From positions 1-32,900 of IMG/VR virus record IMGVR_UViG_3300003690_000210: a stretch of 32,900 bases of DNA. One strand, 5' to 3'. Positions 10,153 through 17,943 of the stretch are shown one piece after another. The notes beneath the pieces were generated by a model. The model searched no databases. It was given only the letters and a program-made list of their open reading frames with translations, and was not told the DNA's origin. The stretch's first letter is position 1; the number at the start of each line of letters is the position of its first letter. Origin of the DNA: a virus. The translations under genes and the position numbers were made by a program.

Positions 10153-12510
10153 ATGGATGCGTCAGATCCAATCGTCAGTTGGTCTGCGTTTGAGCTTGAA
10201 CGCCGGTTGAAACGAGCCGACACCCTCAAGGAGAAGGCAGCGGTATGGCGTGACGCCGACCGGGCGAGACGCGACCCGGAGTTCCTCGCCCGACTCGCCG
10301 AGATTGCCCAGAAGGGACGCTTCCAGAGCGGCGGATGGGGCGCTGCCCAGTGGGGCCTCGCGGGCGCGACGATGGCTCCGATGTTGCCCGTCGTGGGTGC
10401 GGCGTTGGGGCCGCTGGGGATACTCGGTGGCCTCGGTCTCGCCGGTCTCGGCGCCCTGAATATCAGGGAGGGGTTGCAGCGTCGAGCGGACGAGATTCCA
10501 GGCGCTGGGATGCAGATGGGGGTCGGGGCGCTGGATGTAGGGCTTCCCTTCGCTGGCAGGGCCACCCGATTGCTGAGAGGGTTGAGAGGCGCGAAATCGC
10601 TTCCGCCATCATCGAAATTCCCACCTCTGGCTAAACGTGGATTTAGCTACCCCATGGCAGGTCCACAACGAGCGACTCCTACGGCTCACCCCTTCTTTGC
10701 AGAAGCGGGGGTCCCCAAAACGCAGTATGCCGCTGGTGTAGGGGGTGCGTCGAGGGTCGCCAAGGAGGCGATGGAAGAAGGGTTGGGCCAGGTCGAATCA
10801 TGGCCCAATATGTGGAGAAGACTTGGCGGCTTACCCCCTTCAAGTCTGAGGCCAGGTGGAATCACGCCAGGGGTTGGAAGTGGAACCGTTGGGAAACCAA
10901 CGGCGTACATCGGAGATCCTCGCGTGCCAGCACTCGGGTTCCAGCCAGCGGTCAGATATTCTGGTGCCCCTTCTCCACCTTTTGGTCCACGAGTACAGAC
11001 GCAGCCACCCCCACGAGGAAGGCCCATTCGCGCAGGGGTGACACCGCTCCAGGAACAGAAGTTTCCAGTGCCCGAGTGGCTCAAGCGTGGGGAAGCTCCG
11101 CCGCCAGCCGCAGGCGCAGCGCCTCAACCAGTCCCAGCACCTGCACCTCTAGGGACACCTGTAGTGCGGCCAACCACCGCACCACGAGCAGCACCTGTAC
11201 CCCCGTCTCCACCACCCGCCGCCACAGGAGCTGCATACACCCTCCCGGCAGCATTGGCACGGGCGGCACCACGGTACAGAAATGCGACGTTGGCGTTCGA
11301 GTCGGACCTGGATAAAGCCCTGTACATTGTACGGAACAAGAAGACCCGATCAGCGGCAGATGAGAAGTTCATGGCGTCCCTACGGAAACAGTTTCCAGGG
11401 GAATCCGATGACGCGATTCGGGCGAAGGGGGACGCGGTCAATGCTCGGCTGAAAGGTCTCACACCAGATGACACAGGGAACATCGTGGTTCCCCACACGG
11501 CTGGCGCAGCGGCACGCGCTAGCAGAGCCGCAGTGCCACAGCCACTCCCACCCGCACCCACAGCCGCAGCCGCTACCGCAACTGGGGCGGCTGGCGCTCC
11601 CACCATGGGGATTGCAGGGGCCGTCACGAGAGTGGGGATGGGATTAGGGGAGGGTGTTGAATCCTCCCGCCTCAGACCGAGTCTTGACTGGTGGCTGGAG
11701 CGGATGAGTAAGACGAGGGACGTGACACCTGAAAATATGCCTGAACTCATGATGGCGCAGGCCCTGGGACGACCGGAAAGCGCCAAACTCTTGGCTCGGG
11801 GTGTCCCTGGGCGACCCCCCGCGAGTGGCAAGCTATATCGACCCTTAAAGGTGACGGGCAAGATTCGCGAAATGACGGCGTCTGACAAAACCATGGAAGG
11901 ACGCCGTCTACCAGGGTGGCGCGGGGCTGAAGAAGTGCTCGTGTCGGACACCAGTCACAGCGCCAACGAGTTCCTCGCCACGGTGACCAAGGCCGAGAGG
12001 GCCGCTGTCGAATCCGAACTGCTTACCAGCAAGCACATGCTATTCGCAACACGCTTCGGTGGCGTCAAGCCGGCAAAGGGATCAGAACACTACACGGAGT
12101 ATCTCCTCGGTCTGTCGGGGCTTGTGCTCAAGAACCGTGTGAAGTCGGCGACGAAGATTTTACAGGAGATGGGCCTTCTCACCCCTCAAATGGAGAGGCG
12201 CCTCGCAGAAGTGGCTGAAGAAGGCTACCAGCGGGCGCAGCACGGATTTGCGACGACTGGATTCCAAACACTTGACCCACGGGGTCTAGAGCCCTTGGTC
12301 GGAAAGCAGGTGGGATCCAGGTATCGTCCCCATCGTCAGCGTGCCGGGGCGGGTGCCACGGAAGCCGAACTGCGCCCGATGGGAGAGACCATGGTCAACT
12401 ACATCAACAGCCTGCAAAAGCTCTTGGGGTCTCTCGGGATGCTCTTCGCCAGCGTCTTTACTGCCGATCAACTGCTTCCACAGGGAGGTGCCCGTGCCGC
12501 CGTTGGTTAG
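10153..12510 (+). CDS. Large virion protein with glycine-rich hydrophobic segment (785 aa)
   Basis: The ATG lies one nt after the previous TGA. Residues about 55-115 form a long Gly/Ala/Leu/Pro hydrophobic stretch (GWGAAQWGLAGATMAPMLPV and onward) able to insert in a membrane. Residues 215-370 are Pro/Ala-rich and low complexity. The last 250 residues are a helical domain ending in another hydrophobic stretch (LLGSLGMLFASVFTAD). This fits a protein ejected to form a DNA channel through the envelope, as internal proteins of podoviruses do, but it is not recognised by sequence. The following gene starts inside it. Confidence 0.55.
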   Translation: MDASDPIVSWSAFELERRLKRADTLKEKAAVWRDADRARRDPEFLARLAEIAQKGRFQSGGWGAAQWGLAGATMAPMLPVVGAALGPLGILGGLGLAGLGALNIREGLQRRADEIPGAGMQMGVGALDVGLPFAGRATRLLRGLRGAKSLPPSSKFPPLAKRGFSYPMAGPQRATPTAHPFFAEAGVPKTQYAAGVGGASRVAKEAMEEGLGQVESWPNMWRRLGGLPPSSLRPGGITPGVGSGTVGKPTAYIGDPRVPALGFQPAVRYSGAPSPPFGPRVQTQPPPRGRPIRAGVTPLQEQKFPVPEWLKRGEAPPPAAGAAPQPVPAPAPLGTPVVRPTTAPRAAPVPPSPPPAATGAAYTLPAALARAAPRYRNATLAFESDLDKALYIVRNKKTRSAADEKFMASLRKQFPGESDDAIRAKGDAVNARLKGLTPDDTGNIVVPHTAGAAARASRAAVPQPLPPAPTAAAATATGAAGAPTMGIAGAVTRVGMGLGEGVESSRLRPSLDWWLERMSKTRDVTPENMPELMMAQALGRPESAKLLARGVPGRPPASGKLYRPLKVTGKIREMTASDKTMEGRRLPGWRGAEEVLVSDTSHSANEFLATVTKAERAAVESELLTSKHMLFATRFGGVKPAKGSEHYTEYLLGLSGLVLKNRVKSATKILQEMGLLTPQMERRLAEVAEEGYQRAQHGFATTGFQTLDPRGLEPLVGKQVGSRYRPHRQRAGAGATEAELRPMGETMVNYINSLQKLLGSLGMLFASVFTADQLLPQGGARAAVG

Positions 12511-13417
12511 TGGGTTCCGCGCCCTCCGCAAACTCGCCCCGCTCGTGGGGGGTGGGCTGGGAGCCACCTACGGGGCACAGACCGCCGAGGAGGGCGAGAG
12601 CCCCCTGGTGCGTGGACTGGGCTACGGCGCCCTGGGCGGCGCCCTGCTCCCGATGGGGGCCGGGGCGGTGGCGCGAGGATACCAGCGGGCCGGGGGTGGT
12701 GCCGCCGGCGTGGGTGGGGCGATCACCGACTACACCTACTTCTCCTTTCTCTCCTCTCCCGACACCATCGCCCGTGGGAGCTTCGGCGCCGTGGGCGGGG
12801 CCATCACGGCGGCGCTTGAGAAGGGGTTAGAAGGCGTCCTCACTCGGGACCTGAAGAAGATTGCCGATGGCACCCGCATCATTAAGTCGCTGGTGACGGA
12901 GGGACCGGGGATCTGGGGTCGGGCGGTCAAGGCAAACCCCGACGAATTTGCGCGGATGTATCGTCAGTACATGCCGTCTGAGCTTTCCAAGGACCCCACC
13001 GGCTTAGGGAGGTTGGGTGTCGAGCAGCACATGGGCGGCGTGGGCGTCGGCAAGTTCTTTGGTGGCCCGGACATGGCGGCGGTCAATGCGATGACCAAGG
13101 GGGGGTTCAGTCGTGCCGACGCGGCCCGCTACACCCACCCAGATTGCGCCCTTTGCCCGCGTCGGGCTGCTCGGGTTGGAGAAAGGACTCCAGCGGACAC
13201 CCATCGTGGGCAGTATCGCCAACCGTATGATGAAGACCGGGGCGACTCTTCCACAGCAGATCGCCCAGCAGAGTGTCGGCGCGGGCGCGGGAGTGCTCGG
13301 GTACAAGGCCGAGGACTGGTTGGGGATAGACCCGAGAGTCGGGATGGTCGCGGGACCCCTCGCCGGGGCGGCGTTTCTTCCTTTCCAGGCGGGACGAGAG
13401 ATCCGTCGTCAGCGTGA
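12494..13417 (+). CDS. Virion membrane-like protein, N-terminal part (frameshifted)
   Basis: The chosen start is GTG 12494, preceded by a strong GGGAGGTG (12483-12490) and overlapping the stop of the 785-aa gene by 17 nt. The real coding part runs to about 13135: Gly/Ala-rich hydrophobic segments (LVGGGLGATYGAQ, GYGALGGALLPMGAGAVARG) and a helical part ending GGFSRADAARYT. Beyond about 13140 the frame is Arg/Cys-rich and is only a shadow of the next frame, running to a stop at 13417. Moving one base forward joins it smoothly to QIAPFARVGLLGLEKG of the next entry, so the true product is probably one protein of about 580 aa from 12494 to 14234. Confidence 0.55.
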   Translation: MPPLVSGFRALRKLAPLVGGGLGATYGAQTAEEGESPLVRGLGYGALGGALLPMGAGAVARGYQRAGGGAAGVGGAITDYTYFSFLSSPDTIARGSFGAVGGAITAALEKGLEGVLTRDLKKIADGTRIIKSLVTEGPGIWGRAVKANPDEFARMYRQYMPSELSKDPTGLGRLGVEQHMGGVGVGKFFGGPDMAAVNAMTKGGFSRADAARYTHPDCALCPRRAARVGERTPADTHRGQYRQPYDEDRGDSSTADRPAECRRGRGSARVQGRGLVGDRPESRDGRGTPRRGGVSSFPGGTRDPSSA

Positions 13418-14234
13418 GCGTGGAGAGACGAACGTGGTAGGGCTCGTGTCCGAGTTGATCAAGGAGTCATCCCCGCTGGGCTTCCAGCCCGCCGCCCTCT
13501 TCCATACATCCGAGACCGAAGTCCCGCGCCGGTTTATCCCGGCAGGCGTGGCGGACATCGCGACCGCCCTTGACCCGGCCTTCGGACGTGAGCGTGGGGC
13601 AGCGGCTCTTGAGCAAGCGGCGCAGCGTGGGGAATACACCGGGCCGTTCCTCCCTAGCATCCTGGGGCGAGGCACAGGCGCGGCGATGGCACGACTCCCC
13701 GACCTCCGCGAGCAACTCCCGGAAACCTTTGCCCCGGTGAACATCTTCGGACAGCCACGCTACGCGGGTGCGCAGCCCCCCCTTCCCTTTATCGGACGAG
13801 CCTTGACGGGTGGGGGTCCGGTACGCGAAGCCCTGTCACGCACGATGTTCCCGGCGCTCCAAAGTGCCGAACCCCCCGCCATGAACCAGCTGGACCCGCT
13901 GATGGCGCAACTGGCGTCTCTCGGGATCAAGCCGGGGACGCCCACGGCGAACGTCACGCTGCCGGGGACAGGGCTCCCGCTGCAGCAGACCGCGCAGTCG
14001 GCAGCGGCAGTGCAGCGGTATCGCGGGCTCGCCCGTCAACTAGCGGCGAACATCGTCACGCAGATCCCGCAACTCCAGCAACTCCCAGACGGGCCGCAGA
14101 AGCAGTATCTGGCGCGACTCCTGATGGAGGAAATCCAGGGACGGATCAGCCGGGTGCTCAGTGCCGGTACACTCCCGATGTCACTCTCACAGGGGGCGCA
14201 ACTCCCCGCGCTCCTGGGGGGGCGTCGTCCCTAG
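13113..14234 (+). CDS. Virion protein, C-terminal part after frameshift
   Basis: The frame opens with a GTG at 13113 that has no ribosome site and gives an artificial start (MPTRPATPT). Genuine-looking protein begins at about 13140 (QIAPFARVGLLGLEKGLQRT) and continues for about 365 residues. The sequence is Gly/Ala/Pro-rich, with a membrane-like patch (VGMVAGPLAGAAFLPF) and a helical, Gln-rich C-terminus (ANIVTQIPQLQQLPDGPQKQ). It is best read as the continuation of the preceding entry by a +1 shift between 13099 and 13140. Its stop overlaps the end of the convergent minus-strand phosphatase gene by 48 nt. Confidence 0.55.
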   Translation: MPTRPATPTQIAPFARVGLLGLEKGLQRTPIVGSIANRMMKTGATLPQQIAQQSVGAGAGVLGYKAEDWLGIDPRVGMVAGPLAGAAFLPFQAGREIRRQRERGETNVVGLVSELIKESSPLGFQPAALFHTSETEVPRRFIPAGVADIATALDPAFGRERGAAALEQAAQRGEYTGPFLPSILGRGTGAAMARLPDLREQLPETFAPVNIFGQPRYAGAQPPLPFIGRALTGGGPVREALSRTMFPALQSAEPPAMNQLDPLMAQLASLGIKPGTPTANVTLPGTGLPLQQTAQSAAAVQRYRGLARQLAANIVTQIPQLQQLPDGPQKQYLARLLMEEIQGRISRVLSAGTLPMSLSQGAQLPALLGGRRP

Positions 14235-14690
14235 GGCCTGCCAGTGCTCGGCCATGAACGTGTTGAGTCCCCGTCCCGGACGGAAGCTCGCGTCCAGGGT
14301 CGTCATCAGGGCGGTCGCCTCCTCCCAGGTCTCCAGCGTGTGTAGCCGTCGCCAGCGTGCGACGAGCATGGCGAGGGTGGGGGCGCGTGATTCTCCCTTG
14401 TTGCAGTGGATCAGGATGTCGCGGGCGGCGTGGGTCTCGACAAAGGCCATGGCCGCGAGGAAGCTCTCGATCCTGAAGAGTGGCAGGGGGGGGTCGATGA
14501 GGTTCAAGAAGAGATCCCGCGCATCTTCCATGGCGAGGTAGTGGTCGTGGGTGGGGGGGAGCGATTTTGTGTAGCCCAGCCGCCGTCTGTGGCAGGGGTC
14601 CTTGCAGGCGTGGATCACCACGAGGCGGTCGGTGCCGGGGACGCAGTCTTTCCCGGCCCCCACCCAGATCCCGTCGAATAGCTCGCGCAT
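14187..14690 (-). CDS. Dual-specificity / tyrosine phosphatase-like protein
   Basis: A 167-aa protein from ATG 14690. It carries the signature HC-x5-R: HCNKGESR at residues 95-102, with catalytic Cys96 and Arg102, followed by the usual helix (APTLAMLVARWR). Asp66 (NLIDPP) is in a position to act as general acid. The N-terminal strand (IWVGAGKDC) and size fit the compact DSP fold. It could remove phosphate from host Ser/Thr/Tyr proteins, nucleotides or RNA ends; the substrate cannot be read. It is the last gene of the leftward operon, starting 2 nt after the small 48-aa gene and converging on the virion genes. Confidence 0.75.
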   Translation of the reverse strand: MRELFDGIWVGAGKDCVPGTDRLVVIHACKDPCHRRRLGYTKSLPPTHDHYLAMEDARDLFLNLIDPPLPLFRIESFLAAMAFVETHAARDILIHCNKGESRAPTLAMLVARWRRLHTLETWEEATALMTTLDASFRPGRGLNTFMAEHWQALGTTPPQERGELRPL

Positions 14691-14692
14691 CG

Positions 14693-14839
14693 CTACCGCC
14701 ACCGATGGTCGCGCACCCACTGTGTCGAGACCGACGCCATGTCCAGCCACTGCTCGTGCGCGGGCAGGGCGTGCCACCACGCCCACCACAGACACCGCAC
14801 CCGGAGACGCCCCAGGATCGCCATCGGATGGAGACTCAT
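14693..14839 (-). CDS. Tiny Trp-rich protein (48 aa)
   Basis: ATG 14839 overlaps the stop of the upstream gene (ATGA), and the TAG at 14693-14695 lies 2 nt before the phosphatase ATG, so the frame fills the gap exactly. The product has seven Trp residues (MSLHPMAILGRLRVRCLWWA..., ending DHRWR) and an amphipathic, basic character. No family is recognised. It could be a small membrane-associated lysis helper or a partner of the phosphatase (inference). Exact packing and coupling are the evidence that it is real. Confidence 0.6.
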   Translation of the reverse strand: MSLHPMAILGRLRVRCLWWAWWHALPAHEQWLDMASVSTQWVRDHRWR

Positions 14840-15177
14840 GCGGTCCCCCTGATATCCTCCACCACGGCCTCCAGCGCCGCGTGAGCGTTCCTGAGCGCCA
14901 CTTCTGCGTCGATCACCGCGCCAACCGCGTCGGTCAGCGTCTGGTTGTCCAGCAGATCGCGGTTGGTGGCGTCCTCGGCGATGGTGAGGAGGGTCCCCAC
15001 CAGGTCGATGGCCCGCTGGCGCTTGGTGGTACTGGGCTGATCGACCACCACGTCCTCGATCACCAGCACCGAGGTCGAGATGGCTCTGAGGATGGCACCG
15101 GCAGGACCGCTGATGAGGGGGACGAACGGAAGCAGTCCTTTGAGCACGCCGCCGAGTTTACTCCAGGGAAATCCCAT
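14836..15177 (-). CDS. Small membrane-associated phage protein (holin candidate)
   Basis: A 113-aa protein preceded by AAGGAGAG. Residues 8-45 are hydrophobic (LGGVLKGLLPFVPLISGPAG and onward), followed by a soluble helical part with KRQRAIDLVGTLLTIAE and an Asp/Asn/Ala-rich helix. Proteins of this build, with a short hydrophobic head and a helical tail, are common near phage lysis genes and are often called putative holins. There is no direct proof. It is coupled (ATGA) to the Trp-rich small gene. Confidence 0.5.
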   Translation of the reverse strand: MGFPWSKLGGVLKGLLPFVPLISGPAGAILRAISTSVLVIEDVVVDQPSTTKRQRAIDLVGTLLTIAEDATNRDLLDNQTLTDAVGAVIDAEVALRNAHAALEAVVEDIRGTA

Positions 15178-15198
15178 CTGCTCTCTCCTTGTCTGAGG

Positions 15199-15696
15199 TT
15201 ACCACTCGTGTCCGCACTGGGGGCAGACGGTCAGCTTCTTCGTTTTTCCCGGCCCAAGAAGTTCGCGCAGGGACATGGCAGACACCCCCGATGTCACCGC
15301 GTTCTCAAGCGCCGCACGGCGTTCCTCCGTGGGCAGCACGAGCGCCTCCCGGTGGTGCGACCAGGAGACCCCCTCCAGCCGGTCTTCCATCGGATAGGAG
15401 CGCGACACACGCGCGGCGGCGTGGAGCGTATGGATGCTCTTCCCCGTCAGATCCAGGGCCTGACTATACATCTCCCCCCAGGGTTGCTCTTCTCCGTAGA
15501 CGAGCAGGTCACCGAGTGTCCACAGTGTCGCATTACTCAGTTGCTGACAGCGTGACACTGCTTCGAGATAACTGTCAATCGTGATGTCGGCGTCGAGATC
15601 AATGATGGCCCCTTGTCGGGTGAGGTAGATCCCCTCCACCAGTTGCAGGCGTCGGGTGGTCTGGAGTTCGGCGGGGTCCGCGAGCAGCTCGTTCAT
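15199..15696 (-). CDS. Conserved-looking phage protein with C-terminal CxxC-H tail
   Basis: A 165-aa protein with AGGAGG before its ATG. It is helical, with ATLWTLGDLLVYGEEQPWGE, a motif like those of small phage DNA-binding proteins (LTGKSIHTLHAAARVSRSYP, then VSWSHHREALVL), and a C-terminal half zinc site CPQCGHEW. The central region has helix-turn-helix character (GKSIHTLHAAARVS). I do not recognise a named family. It sits between the membrane protein and the DUF1064 nuclease in the same operon. Confidence 0.5.
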   Translation of the reverse strand: MNELLADPAELQTTRRLQLVEGIYLTRQGAIIDLDADITIDSYLEAVSRCQQLSNATLWTLGDLLVYGEEQPWGEMYSQALDLTGKSIHTLHAAARVSRSYPMEDRLEGVSWSHHREALVLPTEERRAALENAVTSGVSAMSLRELLGPGKTKKLTVCPQCGHEW

Positions 15697-15704
15697 CTGT
15701 CCTC

Positions 15705-16034
15705 CTAGGTTTCGATAATGGTGATGCCGTACTGGGCCTCGACCCAGCGGCGCTTCAGTTTGTAGACCTGGGTGCGGACCCCCTTCACGTCCTCGACCAC
15801 GGTGGCCCCGGAGGGGATGTCCCGGTAGCGGAAGTCGGCGACATACTTCGCGGTCGAGACCAGCGAGCCGTCAGGGGTTGGCGTCATCAGGGGGAAGGTC
15901 GGCTGGAGTTCGATGTCCCTGATCTCCCCGGCTGATTCCAGCAGCAGCAGTTCGGTGTAGCGACGGGCTTCGCGTTTCGAGGCGAACCAGTGGCCGTGAC
16001 GCCACGTCCGCACCGCGTTGTACTTATGCATCAT
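15705..16034 (-). CDS. DUF1064 nuclease-like protein
   Basis: This 109-aa protein matches the DUF1064 pattern closely: KYNAVRTWRHGHWFASKREA at the start, the EIRDIELQPTFPL strand, then AKYVADFRYRD and VVEDVKGVRTQVYKLKRRWV, ending YGITIIE. The family belongs to the PD-(D/E)XK nuclease / resolvase group; Asp67, Asp82 and Lys84 are the likely active residues. A role in phage recombination or in resolving replication intermediates is expected. The start (MM, two ATGs at 16034 and 16031) lacks a ribosome site but overlaps the previous gene by 11 nt, so it is coupled. Confidence 0.8.
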   Translation of the reverse strand: MMHKYNAVRTWRHGHWFASKREARRYTELLLLESAGEIRDIELQPTFPLMTPTPDGSLVSTAKYVADFRYRDIPSGATVVEDVKGVRTQVYKLKRRWVEAQYGITIIET

Positions 16035-16221
16035 GGGATGATGAGCGTCGTGTGATGTCGGGCAAAATCCCGTCGCGCAGGGCCCGGAGCGCCTCGATCT
16101 TCGCCAGGATGATCAACTCCCGGTTGCCTTCCTCAGCCAGCTCCAGTTCGTAGGTCGAAATGGTCGCGTCGATGTCCGCGAGGATTGATTTTACGCTGCG
16201 TCGTGTTGTTGTTGTTGCCAT
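16024..16221 (-). CDS. Small helical hypothetical protein (65 aa)
   Basis: ATG 16221 follows an excellent AGGAGG and the previous stop. After a Thr-rich start (MATTTTRRS) the protein is one long charged helix (KSILADIDATISTYELELAE...). No family is recognised. Confidence 0.55.
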   Translation of the reverse strand: MATTTTRRSVKSILADIDATISTYELELAEEGNRELIILAKIEALRALRDGILPDITRRSSSHDA

Positions 16222-16503
16222 TTAGCCTCCTGTCAAGCGGTACCAGTTGAGTCCGGTCTGTTCGTCGCGCTGGTAACAGTCCACGGTGTAGCCCGCCTCC
16301 CTCAGATCGGAGAGTCGCCGGGTGTAGGAGAGTGCGAGACCGGCCAGCTCGCTGTTGGTGGCCGGTCCCTGCTGGAGCCTGGCGAGGATGGCGGCGCACT
16401 GTCGGCTGAGTCGGCGCTGCACCACCGGGCTGAAGGTCACCCCGGTCGGCCCGACATCGCGGCCCCGGAACTGTGGGAAGAGCGTCGGTTGTTTAGCAGT
16501 CAT
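16222..16503 (-). CDS. Winged-helix DNA-binding domain protein (93 aa)
   Basis: The ATG at 16503 is chosen because AGGAGG stands 5-10 nt upstream; the longer frame to 16563 adds Pro-rich residues with no ribosome site. After TAKQPTLFPQF the protein shows a winged-helix fold: helix QCAAILARLQQG, helix ATNSELAGLAL, recognition helix YTRRLSDLREAGY and wing VDCYQRDEQTGLNWYRLTG. Similar single-domain proteins are common in phage early operons and may regulate transcription or replication. Confidence 0.65.
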   Translation of the reverse strand: MTAKQPTLFPQFRGRDVGPTGVTFSPVVQRRLSRQCAAILARLQQGPATNSELAGLALSYTRRLSDLREAGYTVDCYQRDEQTGLNWYRLTGG

Positions 16504-16852
16504 CCTGCCTCCTGACCTGAACATCCCCGTCAGCCCCGTAGGGGGTGGTCGGGATGAGCACAATCCGGTGTGCCGTCACCTCACGGTGACATGTTGAGCA
16601 CAGCATCACGCAGTTCGAGGTGCTGAAGATGTCCTCGGGCGCTTTCCCCCGCAGCTGTGCTCTGGATGTGATCTCGTGCATCTCCAGTCGGCCCGCTCCG
16701 GGCAGCTGATCGCAGACGCGGCACCTGGGGTCTCGCCGGCATACCACGTCGCGTACCGCGCCGATGACAGCCGTCCTGTGCGCCTTCTTGTCTTTCCGCA
16801 CGAGGCGCTGGGGACGGGGCTTCGGGATCGCGATCATTGTCTTCGGACACAT
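16493..16852 (-). CDS. HNH endonuclease
   Basis: A 119-aa protein with two CxxC pairs (Cys44/Cys47, Cys85/Cys88) holding a structural zinc, MHE at 58-60 as first catalytic part, Asn80 and His89 (STSNCVMLCSTCHRE). This is the typical HNH layout. The basic N-terminus (KPRPQRLVRKDKKAHR) suits DNA binding. The start codon is unclear: ATG 16852 lies within an inverted repeat and no ribosome site is visible; ATG 16837 is an alternative. HNH genes are often placed next to terminase, but here it lies in the replication operon. Confidence 0.75.
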   Translation of the reverse strand: MCPKTMIAIPKPRPQRLVRKDKKAHRTAVIGAVRDVVCRRDPRCRVCDQLPGAGRLEMHEITSRAQLRGKAPEDIFSTSNCVMLCSTCHREVTAHRIVLIPTTPYGADGDVQVRRQDDC

Positions 16853-16885
16853 ATGGGCCAGATCACACGAAGTGTGTCCGAAGAC
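16839..16885. promoter_or_regulatory. Perfect 13-bp inverted repeat over the HNH start
   Basis: GTCTTCGGACACA at 16839-16851 and its exact complement TGTGTCCGAAGAC at 16873-16885 flank a 21-nt spacer. A smaller dyad CACAC-GAA-GTGTG (16864-16876) is nested at the right. The structure covers the HNH ATG at 16852, so it could hide the start in RNA or bind a dimeric regulator in DNA. Confidence 0.65.
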
Positions 16886-16923
16886 CAGGAGGGGACTGAC
16901 GCTGCGGAGGTAGTCATGGCAGA

Positions 16924-17943
16924 CTACGGCGACGTCTTGTCGCCAACAGCATCAGCCCCCACCTGGTCGTCGCCCTGCGTGACCCACGTAATCGTGACCG
17001 CCTCATGGCCGGAAGACTCCTGCGCCTCCTGGACAATCTGCGTGTAGTGCTTGGAGACCCACGCCGCGCTGACGACCTCGACCGTGATGGCCCCGTCCTC
17101 GTGCGCTATCTGCGTGGCGCCGCCGAACCAGTCACGGTAGCACCCCGCGTCCACCCGTTTCGCCACCTCGGCGCTGATGGCGTGCCAGATGGTGGTCTGC
17201 GTCGGTGGCGGCGGTTCCGAGTCCACCGACATGTGGTCCAACCACCCTTGCTCCGACAACCAGCGTGCCGCGTAGGGGATGTACTTGCCCGTGCGCTTCT
17301 CGATACGCCAGCGTTCCTTCGACCGCTCCAATCCGGCAAGGACGGCCCCGTACAGGTGTTGATCGGCCTCGGCTCCTGACTGTATCCAGCGGCGCAATGC
17401 CCGGTCTCGGGCGTGGCTCCTGGGATACTGCCGCCAGAATTCCACGAATCTGGGATACCGGAGAATCGCGTTGGTGTTTTTGGTTTTCGGAAGAGAGTAT
17501 TGTGTACGTGTACTTGTACTAGTACTAGTACTTGTACTACTCTCTCTCTGCGATCTGGCCGAAGGGGTAAAAATCCTGGGTCGATCAGCCACAATCGACC
17601 TCACAAACTCGGTGTCAGGATCGGGCTTGATCTCCGGGATCTGCACCGCCTCTTCAGGGGGGTCCGACCGCAGGCAGAAGCGCGGCGGCGTGGGCACCCC
17701 CTGGTCATAGACCTGTGGCAGTTTATGGAGGGCTCCCACCCGGATGAGCTGGCGCAGATACCCGTCGACGGTGTCCACGCCAACTCGCATGAGGACCGCC
17801 AGTTCGCTCTTGGCGGGCTCCGGTAGACCCGGCCCCCCGTAGAGCGCCGAGAGCAGCCCGTAGAGCCGCACGGCCTTTGGCGTCACGTCACTCAGCAGCA
17901 CCCACATGGGGATGATGCCGGGTCGATCTCCTTGCACCCTCAC
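16924..17943 (-). CDS. Phage replication initiator with wHTH and DnaA-N-like domain
   Basis: This 339-aa protein reads as three parts. Residues about 13-75 form a winged helix (VTPKAVRLYGLLSALYGG ... LMRVGVDTVDGYLRQLIRVG). Residues 162-236 hold the region common in phage replication proteins (FVEFWRQYP, then KYIPYAARWLSEQGW). Residues 251-312 resemble the N-terminal domain of DnaA (IWHAISAEVAKRVDAGCYRD, WF, ITVEVVSAAWVSKHYTQIV), a helicase-loading module. A Ser-Thr linker at 136-146 is encoded by a palindromic DNA repeat that may be the origin. The GTG start at 17943 overlaps the previous stop (GTGA); ATG 17907 is an alternative. Confidence 0.7.
   Translation of the reverse strand: MRVQGDRPGIIPMWVLLSDVTPKAVRLYGLLSALYGGPGLPEPAKSELAVLMRVGVDTVDGYLRQLIRVGALHKLPQVYDQGVPTPPRFCLRSDPPEEAVQIPEIKPDPDTEFVRSIVADRPRIFTPSARSQRESSTSTSTSTSTRTQYSLPKTKNTNAILRYPRFVEFWRQYPRSHARDRALRRWIQSGAEADQHLYGAVLAGLERSKERWRIEKRTGKYIPYAARWLSEQGWLDHMSVDSEPPPPTQTTIWHAISAEVAKRVDAGCYRDWFGGATQIAHEDGAITVEVVSAAWVSKHYTQIVQEAQESSGHEAVTITWVTQGDDQVGADAVGDKTSP
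17506..17548. repeat. TACTTG/TACTAG hexamer repeats with 16-bp palindrome (possible origin)
   Basis: Within the initiator gene, hexamers TACTTG and TACTAG repeat in tandem (17511-17539), with a perfect palindrome GTACTAGTACTAGTAC at 17516-17531 flanked by a (CT)n run. Iterons inside the initiator gene are how lambda-type phages place their origin, so this is a candidate origin. It may also be just a Ser-Thr codon repeat. Confidence 0.5.

Noticed and set aside
14602-15555. 317-aa plus-strand frame across four minus-strand genes
   Set aside because: It runs antisense through several genes with good starts and ribosome sites on the other strand, and its protein shows no pattern.
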